From assembly GCA_026706345.1 (NCBI GenBank), contig JAPOYX010000066.1, positions 1-45,088 of the forward strand: DNA of 45,088 bases, read 5' to 3'. A program made the translations under genes and the position numbers. The notes below the pieces were generated by a model. The model was not told the origin of the DNA. It saw only the letters and a program-made list of their open reading frames with translations, and did not search any database. Shown here piece by piece: positions 10,543 through 18,406 of this stretch. The stretch comes from Gemmatimonadota bacterium. GTDB taxonomy: Bacteria; JAAXHH01. How positions within the stretch are numbered: the first letter of the stretch is position 1; each line of letters opens with the position of its first letter.

Positions 10543-11319
10543 TTATTCTTCCTCGGCGCCGATCTGCCCCAGGTCCAGGTCCAGTTCGTCGCGCCGCTGG
10601 TTCTTGGTGATCCTTCCGTCCTGTACCCACAGGATGCGGTCTGAAACGTCCAGCATCTTCAGATCGTGGGTCGCGGAAATGATCGTCACCTGTTTTTCCT
10701 GGTTCAGCTCCCGCAACAGTTCGATGATCTCCCGTCCGGTCTTCCGGTCCAGGTTGCCCGTGGGTTCGTCCGCGAGGACGATGGCCGGGTCGTTGGCCAG
10801 CGCGCGGGCCACGGCGACGCGCTGCTGCTGCCCGCCGGACAGTTCCAGCGGCTTGTGCTGGACCCGCTCGCCGAGGCCCACCAGCGTCAGCAGGTCGACG
10901 CCCTTGTCGATGGCTTCGTCCGTCGCCAGGCCGGCGAAAATCATGGGCAGGGTGACGTTTTCCAGGGCGGTCATGACCGGAATCAGGTTGAAGGTCTGAA
11001 AGATGTAACCGATCTTGCGGCACCGCAGCCAGGCCAGTTCATAGGCGTCCAGCTGGGCGACGTCGACCTCGTCGATGTAGACCTTGCCCTCCGTGGGCTT
11101 GTCCAGCGCGCCGATCATGTTGAACAGGGTGGACTTGCCCGAGCCCGACGGGCCCATGATGGAGATGTACTCGCCGCGCTGGACCTCCATGTCGATGCCC
11201 TTGAGCGCCTCCAGGGAGAGCTTGCCCATCTGGTACACTCTCTTGACCCCGCGCGTGCGGACGATATTCTGCGTTTCGGTATCCGGCGCGTCCATTACCG
11301 CGGTCTGTTCTTCTGTCAT
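10543..11319 (-). CDS. ABC transporter ATP-binding protein, LolD/MacB type
   Basis: This is a 258-residue ATPase with Walker A GPSGSGKS at 56-63, Q-loop Gln108, signature LSGGQQQR starting at 160, Walker B VLADEP at 181-186 and the switch His218. The sequence style (ADEPTGNLD, ATHDLKML) is that of the LolD/MacB/FtsE group, which work with FtsX-type permeases to export or extract substrates at the membrane. It lies 68 bases after such a permease gene and is the last gene of the cassette with the 314-residue protein and the PqqD-like protein. The substrate is unknown. Confidence 0.92.
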   Translation of the reverse strand: MTEEQTAVMDAPDTETQNIVRTRGVKRVYQMGKLSLEALKGIDMEVQRGEYISIMGPSGSGKSTLFNMIGALDKPTEGKVYIDEVDVAQLDAYELAWLRCRKIGYIFQTFNLIPVMTALENVTLPMIFAGLATDEAIDKGVDLLTLVGLGERVQHKPLELSGGQQQRVAVARALANDPAIVLADEPTGNLDRKTGREIIELLRELNQEKQVTIISATHDLKMLDVSDRILWVQDGRITKNQRRDELDLDLGQIGAEEE

Positions 11320-11387
11320 TTTCCGCCCCTTTCAGATATCTGTTCGAATCCGCTCGTTCCGGCAAGCGTTCCGGGTGCAGTCCGATG

Positions 11388-12050
11388 TCAAACTTCCGTG
11401 CGCATGGCGTCGGCCGGAGGCATCTGGGATGCCCGGTACGCGGGGTACAACGCCCCGATGATGGCGAGACCCAGTCCGGCCCCCAGCGAATACAGGCCGC
11501 TTCGCACCACGTCCAGCAGAGGAAAAAGCATCAGGGGGTCCCATCCATAGGAGGTCATCATGGAAACCAGCATGAACAGGCAGCCAAGTATGACCCCGCC
11601 CACCGAACCGACCAGTCCCTGGAAGGTAGACTCCAGCACGAACAGCTGTATGATGAACTTGTCCAGCGCCCCCAGGCATTTCATGGTCCCGATTTCCCGG
11701 TACCTTTCGGTCACCGACATCAGCATGGCGTTGGTGATTCCGACCACGCACACCAGCAGGGAGAGGGAAACGAGCCATACCTGCTGCGTCGCCGAATCGC
11801 CGTCCGCGCCTTTCTGTTCCAGCAGCGCCCGGACCTGGGGGGAACCGCCTTCAACGAGCGCTTCGTTGATGGCCGCGCCGGTCAGGATGGACATGAGGAA
11901 GGCGATGCCGAAGAAGATCCCGCCGATCGTGATCAGCGACCGCCAGAACCTGATTCGCAGGCTGCGGAAACTGATCTCGATCGCCTTGGACAAGGGCAAT
12001 GAGATCTGCTTTTCCGTCGTGCCGGCCGTCGCGACTGATTCCGTCGTCAT
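11388..12050 (-). CDS. FtsX-like ABC permease lacking a periplasmic domain
   Basis: The 220-residue protein has four membrane segments, at about 40-60, 90-112, 137-160 and 180-200. The conserved FtsX/MacB cytoplasmic loop RYREIGTMKCLGA follows the second segment, and the chain ends with the AYRASQMPPADAMRTE pattern of that family. Typical MacB and LolC/E permeases have about 200 residues of periplasmic domain between segments 1 and 2; here there are only about 30. Its ATG overlaps the stop of the PqqD-like gene (ATGA), so the two are translationally coupled, and the ATPase follows. A homodimer with the ATPase would complete an exporter (inference). Confidence 0.85.
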   Translation of the reverse strand: MTTESVATAGTTEKQISLPLSKAIEISFRSLRIRFWRSLITIGGIFFGIAFLMSILTGAAINEALVEGGSPQVRALLEQKGADGDSATQQVWLVSLSLLVCVVGITNAMLMSVTERYREIGTMKCLGALDKFIIQLFVLESTFQGLVGSVGGVILGCLFMLVSMMTSYGWDPLMLFPLLDVVRSGLYSLGAGLGLAIIGALYPAYRASQMPPADAMRTEV

Positions 12051-12442
12051 GCGTTCTTTTCTCCTTTTCTGTTTGCCACGGCCAGTCCAATCAGTCCCTT
12101 TTCCGTGAGTTGCTTCAAATACGTCAACGTGGAGACTTCCGCTTCCTTGCGTTCCAGCTTGTATTCGTTCCGGATCGTCGATATCACGTGGTCCACCGTG
12201 TTCCGCCCGTCACATAGCCCCCAGAGGAACGAGCCGATCCGGTCCAGCACCACCGTCCGCCGGCTTGGCACGTAGAACACCCTGGACAGGGTATTGATCC
12301 ACCAGGTCTTTCTCCTCGGGATGCCCAGCACGATTTCCCCGTCGGAGTTTTCTTCGCAGGTCAGTCTTTCATTGCGTACCGGCTTTGCGCGCAACAACTC
12401 CCTTCGAGGCAACGGGGGCGGTTTCTTTCGAAAGAACGACAT
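12047..12442 (-). CDS. PqqD-like (RRE-type) small protein
   Basis: This 131-residue protein carries a PqqD fold signature in its second half: a LDRIGSFLWGLCDGRNTVD stretch (about 65-83), then an acidic helix and EKGLIGL near the end. In characterised systems PqqD domains bind leader peptides of ribosomally made peptides and hand them to a maturase. The N-terminal 60 residues are basic and proline-rich, with a short strand-forming region before the domain. It is coupled by ATGA to the FtsX-like permease and lies 59 bases after the unknown 314-residue gene. No radical SAM enzyme or precursor peptide gene is visible nearby, so peptide modification is only a possibility. Confidence 0.75.
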   Translation of the reverse strand: MSFFRKKPPPLPRRELLRAKPVRNERLTCEENSDGEIVLGIPRRKTWWINTLSRVFYVPSRRTVVLDRIGSFLWGLCDGRNTVDHVISTIRNEYKLERKEAEVSTLTYLKQLTEKGLIGLAVANRKGEKNA

Positions 12443-12501
12443 GATTTACGACCCGTGGAAAAGATGCCGGCCATGGACGAGCGTGTATGCTTCCCGCAAG
12501 A

Positions 12502-13446
12502 TCAGTGGCAAATCACAGTACCGGCTATCCCGTCCAGGAAGTCTGGCCGGTGCGTCTCGCCCATGTGTCGCAGCACGTAGAGCCTATTGCCATCGATACA
12601 ATGCCAGCCGCAACAACTCAATGGTTTTTTGCGCGGACGCCGCCACGGCAGCCACGCCATCCGGCTGTGAACCGTCTCGGGATCCACGCCCTCGCCGGTC
12701 CCGCGGACGCCCGGATGACCGTAAGCGGAAGCGGAGCCATCGACCCAGTTGTCCATCTCGTTTCCGTAGGTATCCTGGAACCACTCCGGGAACGTCCGGT
12801 TCTCGAGGTGCATTTCGGCAAGGCTCATCCTTACCAGTTCCAATCTGGCGCCACCGTACTCAAATGTCAACTCGATCCGTCCCGTCAGAAAGGCATGCTT
12901 CACGAGGGCGCATTCGGACGGCAGTTCGAATTTCAGCCCGTACACGGCCCAGACGGCGGTGTCGCCCCGTGCGTGGTCGTCCAAGGTGTTCAGAAGCCTC
13001 GAGGCCTGGGCCATGATGGATTCGCCCCCGCGTCCGAGGACCTGGGCAAAGACCGTACGTCCGCAGGTTTCGCACATCCACAGGCAGCCATAGGCCTGCA
13101 GGGGGTCGCGCCCTTCCGTCCGCCAGTGGAACCCCTCCACTGTTCTGTCCGCCAGCACGGACTCGTCCTTGATGAGCCCCAGGTCCCGCCGGACTTTCAC
13201 CGGCGGCGCCTTCTTTTCGCCCTTTCCGGAAAGATTCTTGAGATATCTCGCAACCACCTGGTCGACGGGTTCCCGGCCCCGGGTACGCTCCCACCTCAGT
13301 TCGAAACGGGGCATTTCCGTATCGTCGAGCCGCAGGTAGCCCGATGTATAATCTCCCGTTACCGCGCCGATACTCCAGTCTTCCGGCCGCTCGAACGACA
13401 GGTGATGCCAGCCGGTGACCGCCCATTTCGAAGCGCCGCGATTCAT
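12502..13446 (-). CDS. Conserved-looking protein of unknown function, Trp- and Cys-rich (314 residues)
   Basis: I do not recognise the family. The 314-residue protein starts with a WHHLSFERPEDWSIG segment and a GYLRLDD turn followed by PRFELRWE. It has a Cys cluster at 121, 125 and 128, and a second cluster CCGWHC at 278-283; it ends Cys-His. There is no signal peptide or membrane helix. The ATG at 13446 overlaps the pgsA stop by ATGA and has GGGAAAG upstream. The same frame runs further upstream, but that part is only the shadow of pgsA. The next genes are a PqqD-like protein and an ABC permease and ATPase, so it may act in the same unnamed process. A metal site is plausible from the cysteines. 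Confidence 0.75.
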   Translation of the reverse strand: MNRGASKWAVTGWHHLSFERPEDWSIGAVTGDYTSGYLRLDDTEMPRFELRWERTRGREPVDQVVARYLKNLSGKGEKKAPPVKVRRDLGLIKDESVLADRTVEGFHWRTEGRDPLQAYGCLWMCETCGRTVFAQVLGRGGESIMAQASRLLNTLDDHARGDTAVWAVYGLKFELPSECALVKHAFLTGRIELTFEYGGARLELVRMSLAEMHLENRTFPEWFQDTYGNEMDNWVDGSASAYGHPGVRGTGEGVDPETVHSRMAWLPWRRPRKKPLSCCGWHCIDGNRLYVLRHMGETHRPDFLDGIAGTVICH

Positions 13447-14192
13447 GTAAGCGTACTTTCCCGTCGCATTTCCCTGCGATCCATCGTGCCGGAAGCCCCG
13501 GGGACTCCCGCGGTCTCCGGACTGCCCGACCGGGTCCGGACCAGCCGCGCGAACCCCAGGACGTAATGAATGCCCGATCCGACGACGCAGCAGAGCGCCG
13601 CCCAGAGCGCCCACGCCCCATAAGGCTGCAGGTCCGCGGCGTAAAGGAAAAGCGTGCCACCCATGACCAGGGTGGTCAGTTTCCCGATCCGGTCGGCCGG
13701 CAGGACCAGGTTGCCGGGCCTGAGATAAAGATACGCGCCCGCCCCCAGTATGGCCAGGTCGCGGGCGATGACCAGTGCGGCCGCCCACAGGGGGAAGTCC
13801 CGAAACAGCACCAGGAAGACCGCCAGGCTGCCGACCAGGATCTTGTCGGCCAGCGGGTCGAGGACGAGCCCCCATTTGCTTTCCCAGCGGAAACGGCGCG
13901 CCAGGTAGCCGTCGGCCGCGTCCGTCAGAAAAGCCCAGCCGATGAGCGCGTAGAGGCCCAGCTGCGCATCCTGGGCGAAACCCCAGTATATGAACGGCAC
14001 GGCGGCTATCCGCGAGAGGGACAGCAGGTTGGGCGGAGACCAGAACCCTCCCGTTCTTCCGGCCCGCCTGGTCCGCCTCGCCGGCCTGGTCCGCCCTGCC
14101 TGCCCGATTTGCCCGATCTGCCTGGCCTGCCCGATCTGCCTGGCCTGCCCGATCTGCCTGGCCTGCGCGTCCTGCCCGGAATCCGGACTCAT
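13443..14192 (-). CDS. pgsA: CDP-alcohol phosphatidyltransferase, probably phosphatidylglycerophosphate synthase
   Basis: This is an integral membrane enzyme that joins CDP-diacylglycerol to an alcohol, most likely glycerol-3-phosphate. The full CDP-alcohol motif is present: DAADGYLAR, eight residues, then GLVLDPLAD (all four Asp). PNLLSLSRIAAVPF is the usual beginning of PgsA, but here it is preceded by about 52 extra residues of low complexity. These include repeats of ARQIGQ and an Arg/Thr/Gly-rich part. An AAGGA ribosome site seven bases before the ATG at 14192 suggests the extension is translated. The C-terminus after the last helix is also long. It follows recN by 19 bases and overlaps the next gene. 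Confidence 0.88.
   Translation of the reverse strand: MSPDSGQDAQARQIGQARQIGQARQIGQIGQAGRTRPARRTRRAGRTGGFWSPPNLLSLSRIAAVPFIYWGFAQDAQLGLYALIGWAFLTDAADGYLARRFRWESKWGLVLDPLADKILVGSLAVFLVLFRDFPLWAAALVIARDLAILGAGAYLYLRPGNLVLPADRIGKLTTLVMGGTLFLYAADLQPYGAWALWAALCCVVGSGIHYVLGFARLVRTRSGSPETAGVPGASGTMDRREMRRESTLT
14102..14177. repeat. 18-bp tandem repeat inside the 5' end of pgsA
   Basis: The unit GCCTGCCCGATCTGCCTG occurs exactly at 14125-14142 and 14143-14160, with degenerate copies before (from about 14107) and after (14161-14177). Each unit is made of two related nine-base halves. On the minus strand it encodes the hexapeptide ARQIGQ. CTGGTCCGCC motifs just upstream (14068-14095) belong to the same family of repeats. 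Confidence 0.85.
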
Positions 14193-14211
14193 GTCGCCGT
14201 CCTTCGCGGTC

Positions 14212-15921
14212 TCACACGGCCGCCGTGCGCCGAAGCATCTCGCGGGCGTGCGAGAGGGCCATGGCGTCCACCGTCTCCCCGGCCAGCATGCGCGCGATCT
14301 CCCGGATCCTGCCGTCCTCGTCCAGGTGATCGACCAGCGTGACCGACCTTCCTCGAGCCGACTGCTTCTGCACGGTAAAATGCGTACGGCCCCAGCAGGC
14401 GACCTGGTGAAGATGGGTGATGCACAGCACCTGGTGGTCCCTGGACACTAATTTCAAACGGTGCCCGACCGATTCGGCGATGCGTCCGCCGATGCCGATG
14501 TCCAGTTCGTCGAAGACCAGGGTCGGCATGCGGTCCGATTCGGCGAGGATCACCTTCAGGGCCAGCATGACCCGGGATATCTCCCCGCCGGACGCGATAT
14601 TCACCAGCGGCTTGAGCGCCTCTCCGGCATTGGGCGATATCAGGAATTCGATCCGGTCCATCCCGTGGACGTCCACGTGAAAGCGGCGGCCGTCGATGCT
14701 CAGGGGGCCGTCCTCGGACTCCTGCCAGTCGATCCGGACCTGGAATCCCGTCTTCCCCATGCCCAGTTCCGCCAGTTCCGCCACCACCCTGCTTTCCAGT
14801 TTTCGCGCCACCTGCTTTCGCCGGTCCGACAGGGCCTTTGCCCGCACGGTCAACTCCTCGCGGGCCGCTTCTACTTCCGCGTGCAAACGGTCCCGCCGTT
14901 CGTCGACCGTGTCCATCTGGTCCAGTTCTCCGGCGATCCGGTCACGGTAGGCCACGACATCCTCGATCGTGGCGCCGTATTTCCGTTTGAGACGCCCGAC
15001 GAGATCCAGGCGGTCCAACACCTCTTCCAGGCGCGCCGGATCGTACTCGACGCGGTCGCGGTAGCGCCGCAGGAAATCGGTGCAGTCGTCGAGCTGGTAG
15101 CGCGCGTTCCGAACGCCCCCGAGGGCTTCCCCGAGCGCGGGGTCGATCCGCTCCGCTTCCTCCAGCGCGCGGATGACCCGGACCAGTCCGTCGACGGCCG
15201 CGCCTTCCCCTTCGGAGAGCGCGTCGGAAGCGTCCGAGGCGACCCGGATCAACTGCTCCGCGTTTTCGAGGACGGCCCGCTCCCTTTCCAGCGCCTCGTC
15301 TTCTCCCGGAGACAGGTCCGCCTGGTCGAGCTCGTCCAGCTGAAAGCGGTAAAGCTCCTCGCGCTCCCGGGTAGCGGCGAGTTCATCTTCCAGCCGCCCC
15401 AGTGCCTCCGAACACTCCGTGAAACGACGGCAGGATTCGGCGACCTTTTGTTTCGGCGCTCCGGCATCCTCGAACCCGTCGAGGAAATCCCGGTGCGTCC
15501 GCGGGTTCAGAAGCGTCTGGTGATCGTGCTGCCCGTGCAGGTCCACCAGCAGGACGCCCAGGCTCTTGAGGACGGAAACGGGGACCAGGCAGCCGTTGAC
15601 CGTGCACCGGTTGCGGCCGTCGCGGCTGACCTCCCGCCGGATGATCAGCGTATCCTCTTCCACGTCCACGCCGACTTCTGCCAGCAGGGCCTGCACTTGT
15701 GCGTCCCGCGCTCCTTCGAACAACCCTTCGATCGTCGCGGTCCGGGCGCCACTGCGTATGGCATCCGACGTGGCCCGGCCGCCGAGAATGAGTCCCAGCG
15801 CGCCGATCAGGATGGACTTCCCGGATCCGGTCTCCCCCGTGAGCACGTTCAATCCGGGGGTGAATTCGATGTCCACCTCGTCGAGCAGCGCGTAGTTTCT
15901 GACCCTCAGGTTCGCAAGCAT
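14212..15921 (-). CDS. recN: DNA repair protein RecN
   Basis: RecN is an SMC-like ATPase acting in double-strand break repair. The 569-residue protein starts MLANLRVRNYALLDEVDIEF. It has Walker A GETGSGKS at 29-36, the DLHGQHDHQTLL box near 140, a long coiled-coil middle, and a C-terminal half with IASGGEISRVMLALK and LVFDELDIGIGG (Walker B). The ATG at 15921 matches the family start. An upstream in-frame start at 15966 would only add residues encoded by a nine-base repeat. It lies between nadK and pgsA in one strand-wise block. Confidence 0.95.
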   Translation of the reverse strand: MLANLRVRNYALLDEVDIEFTPGLNVLTGETGSGKSILIGALGLILGGRATSDAIRSGARTATIEGLFEGARDAQVQALLAEVGVDVEEDTLIIRREVSRDGRNRCTVNGCLVPVSVLKSLGVLLVDLHGQHDHQTLLNPRTHRDFLDGFEDAGAPKQKVAESCRRFTECSEALGRLEDELAATREREELYRFQLDELDQADLSPGEDEALERERAVLENAEQLIRVASDASDALSEGEGAAVDGLVRVIRALEEAERIDPALGEALGGVRNARYQLDDCTDFLRRYRDRVEYDPARLEEVLDRLDLVGRLKRKYGATIEDVVAYRDRIAGELDQMDTVDERRDRLHAEVEAAREELTVRAKALSDRRKQVARKLESRVVAELAELGMGKTGFQVRIDWQESEDGPLSIDGRRFHVDVHGMDRIEFLISPNAGEALKPLVNIASGGEISRVMLALKVILAESDRMPTLVFDELDIGIGGRIAESVGHRLKLVSRDHQVLCITHLHQVACWGRTHFTVQKQSARGRSVTLVDHLDEDGRIREIARMLAGETVDAMALSHAREMLRRTAAV

Positions 15922-15947
15922 AGGCCACAACAGGAATAGCGGTGACA

Positions 15948-15974
15948 GGCGGACGAGGCGGACCACACGGACCA
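15948..15974. repeat. Three nine-base G-rich repeats upstream of recN
   Basis: On the plus strand GGCGGACGA, GGCGGACCA and CACGGACCA follow one another without gaps between the nadK stop and the recN start. The pattern resembles the repeats near purQ, pgsA and thrS. Confidence 0.6.
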
Positions 15975-15994
15975 GCTGATTCCCTCCGGCTGAG

Positions 15995-16882
15995 TCAGCG
16001 TTCGCCCCATTTCAGCTTCGAACGCAGGACGTCGTAATAAGAACGATCCATGAACCGGATCAGATGTATGGCGTGGTCCGCCCGGCAAAGCTCCACGGTA
16101 CAGCCCGGCTGTATGACCACGTTTTTCTGCCCATCCACCGTCAGCAGGAGATCCGGATGGTCGGCCCGGACTTCGACTCGAATGCGGTCCCGCGCGGCGA
16201 GCACCATCGCCCGGTTGGACAGGGTGTGCGGACAGATGGGCGATACGACGATCGCTTCCATGTCCGGCGCAAGGATCGGGCCGCCCGCCGCCAGCGAATA
16301 GGCCGTGGATCCGGTCGGGGTCGAGACGATCAACCCGTCCGCCACGACGTCATTGACGTATTCGTCGTTGATGTAGATACCCAGTTCGATGACCCGGCAG
16401 ATCGAACCCTTGTCGATTACGATATCGTTCAGCGCCGAAAACACTTCGCCGCCGACCGCGTCCCCCGAAGTTCCGTTTCCTGTCCTTCCTTGCAGGACCA
16501 GCCTCTTGTCCAGCGAGTATCTCCCTCCGAAGACCCGTTCAAGGGCGTCGCCCAGCTCGTCGGGGGTCGTCTGCATCATAAAGCCGAGCTTCCCGGTGTT
16601 GACCCCGAGAATGGGTATGCCGGAAGCGCCTACCAGGCGCGCCGTCTTGAGCAGCGTGCCGTCCCCCCCGATGGCGATGATCCAGTCCGCCTCCCCCGCG
16701 ACGCCGTCGTCCGTATCGACGATCACGCAGCCCCGGCGGGACGCATAATCGCTGACCAGATCCGCCAGGTCGGACGAAAGCGTCGGTTTTCCGGACCGCG
16801 ACGAAAGAAGCCGGACGAGTTCCGGTATCAGGCGGCGGACCATGGGACGGGCTGGATTGGCGATGATACCCACGCGATGCAT
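15995..16882 (-). CDS. nadK: NAD kinase
   Basis: NadK phosphorylates NAD to NADP. The 295-residue protein has the GGDGT motif at 72-76, GVNTGKLGF after it, and the C-terminal DGLIVSTPTGSTAYSLAAGGP block that binds NAD. The usual ALNE motif reads ALND here, a conservative change at a position that contacts the nucleotide. Its ATG overlaps the stop of the polyprenyl synthase gene by one base (TGATG), so the two are translated together. recN follows 73 bases later. Confidence 0.95.
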   Translation of the reverse strand: MHRVGIIANPARPMVRRLIPELVRLLSSRSGKPTLSSDLADLVSDYASRRGCVIVDTDDGVAGEADWIIAIGGDGTLLKTARLVGASGIPILGVNTGKLGFMMQTTPDELGDALERVFGGRYSLDKRLVLQGRTGNGTSGDAVGGEVFSALNDIVIDKGSICRVIELGIYINDEYVNDVVADGLIVSTPTGSTAYSLAAGGPILAPDMEAIVVSPICPHTLSNRAMVLAARDRIRVEVRADHPDLLLTVDGQKNVVIQPGCTVELCRADHAIHLIRFMDRSYYDVLRSKLKWGER

Positions 16883-17979
16883 CAGAAGGACCTTCCGATC
16901 AGGTATTCCGCCCAGTTGACCAGGTACCCCTTATAAGAAGAGTCGGGAATCGCATCGAGATTTCGAATGGCGTCGGCCACGCGCCGTTCCATGAGCGCCC
17001 GGGCGTGGTCGAGACCGCCGTGGGCCAGGATGAGATCGCGTACCTCCGCGATCTGGTCATCGGTAGCCTCCGGTTTTCCGACGACATCAAGCAGGAACCG
17101 CCTTTCGGCGGCCGAAGCCTTTTGGTACGTGTGCACGAGCAGCAGCGTACGTTTCCCTTCCCGCAGGTCGGAGCACACCGGCTTTCCCAGGGTGGCCTCG
17201 TCGGCCGTGAGACCCAGGATGTCGTCCTGCAGCTGGAAGGCCACGCCGCATTCTCCGGTGAAGGATGAAATCGCCCGTACCAGGGGGTGGGTCCGGTCCG
17301 GCGTGTTCAGGCCGATCATCGCGCCGGCGGCGCCCGCGAACGCGTAGAGCGCGCCGGTCTTTCGCCAGAACATATCGATTACGGACGCTTCGTCCATGCG
17401 TTCCATGGGGGCCTTGGCGTATTGGATGTCCAGGGCCTGGCCGCCTACGAGCGCCAGCAGGACCTCCGTTTCCAGGTAACGGATCAGTTCGATCACCATC
17501 TCGCCGTTGTCCGCATCCGCGTCGTACAGTTCAGACAGGAGCGCGGTGGCCCATCCGTGCTGCACCTCGCCCGTCATGATACCGATGGACACGCCGTAGT
17601 GGGCGGCTTCCCGTTCGTCGAAGGCCTCCGTGGCCAGCGCCCGTCTCCGGAACGCCTCGTGGACGGTGGGCGCGCCGCGCCGCAACGCGTCACGGTCCAT
17701 GATGTCGTCATGAACGATGGTCCAGGTGTGGAACACTTCCACGGCGACGGCCGCGGGCGTCGCCGTCTGCTCCTCCCCGCCTACGGCGCCGCAGGAGAAA
17801 TAGAGGACGCAGGGACGAAGCACCTTGCCGGACGCCTGAAGGTAGCTGAGCACCCCGTCGTGAATGTCCTCCGGAACGAACAGCGCTTTACGGCGGTCCC
17901 GTTCCAGGTATTCGTGCACCCAGCCCTTGCGCTCGGCCAGCGCTTCGAGGAATGCCCGCTTTTCCTTGGTATCTGCCAT
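16882..17979 (-). CDS. Polyprenyl (farnesyl/geranylgeranyl-type) diphosphate synthase
   Basis: This trans-prenyltransferase condenses IPP with allylic diphosphates. The first Asp-rich motif is DDIMD at 91-95, and the second is QDDILG at 251-256, with Gly replacing the last Asp as in several GGPP-type enzymes. The residue five places before the first motif is Trp86, a bulky side chain of the kind that limits chain length, so a C15-C20 product is likely. The ATG at 17979 gives 365 residues and fits the family. A longer frame from TTG at 18072 has no support. Its neighbours xseB/xseA and nadK are typical companions of ispA-like genes. Confidence 0.88.
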   Translation of the reverse strand: MADTKEKRAFLEALAERKGWVHEYLERDRRKALFVPEDIHDGVLSYLQASGKVLRPCVLYFSCGAVGGEEQTATPAAVAVEVFHTWTIVHDDIMDRDALRRGAPTVHEAFRRRALATEAFDEREAAHYGVSIGIMTGEVQHGWATALLSELYDADADNGEMVIELIRYLETEVLLALVGGQALDIQYAKAPMERMDEASVIDMFWRKTGALYAFAGAAGAMIGLNTPDRTHPLVRAISSFTGECGVAFQLQDDILGLTADEATLGKPVCSDLREGKRTLLLVHTYQKASAAERRFLLDVVGKPEATDDQIAEVRDLILAHGGLDHARALMERRVADAIRNLDAIPDSSYKGYLVNWAEYLIGRSF

Positions 17980-18122
17980 ATGCCACACCAGGTATATAGT
18001 ATATCGCGTCCGTGCCGGCGCGTCATGCGTCCCTGCCGGCAGGCCGAGCGCGATAGGCGGGACGATTCCCAATGAAACGGACGTCCTTCGCGCCGGGAAC
18101 GCTCAAGGGAGGCGCGCCGATG

Positions 18123-18398
18123 TCAGAAGGACAGGTCGTCGTCCTGGCCAGCCGGTGTTTCGGGTTCGAGGGGCTCGATGACAAACCGGCCGTTCTCCAC
18201 CCGGACCAGCTTCCGCACGTGTTCGTCCGCCGCATTCAACTGGCGCGTGCAGATCCGGGAGAGCTCGATGCCTTCCTGGAACAGGGCGAGCGACTCGTCC
18301 AGCGGAAGATCGCCCTGCTCCATGCGCTCCACGATGTGCTCCAGGCGCTTCAGCGCCTCCTCGAAGGTCGGTCCTTCTTTCTCATTCATCCTGGGCAT
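18123..18398 (-). CDS. xseB: Exodeoxyribonuclease VII small subunit
   Basis: The 91-residue XseB protein has the conserved FEEALKRLEHIVERMEQG helix and LPLDESLALFQEGIEL that pair with XseA. The C-terminal 25 residues are acidic and extend beyond the usual domain. The start is either ATG 18398 or ATG 18389 (MNEKEG), three codons later. It begins 8 bases after the xseA stop, as is usual for the two-subunit nuclease that degrades single-stranded DNA. Confidence 0.93.
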   Translation of the reverse strand: MPRMNEKEGPTFEEALKRLEHIVERMEQGDLPLDESLALFQEGIELSRICTRQLNAADEHVRKLVRVENGRFVIEPLEPETPAGQDDDLSF

Positions 18399-18406
18399 CC
18401 ACTGGG

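Noticed and set aside
13447-13875. The upstream part of the open frame that leads into the 314-residue gene
   Set aside because: It lies over pgsA in another frame, is Arg/Gly/Pro-rich and motif-free; the ATGA-coupled start at 13446 explains the gene.
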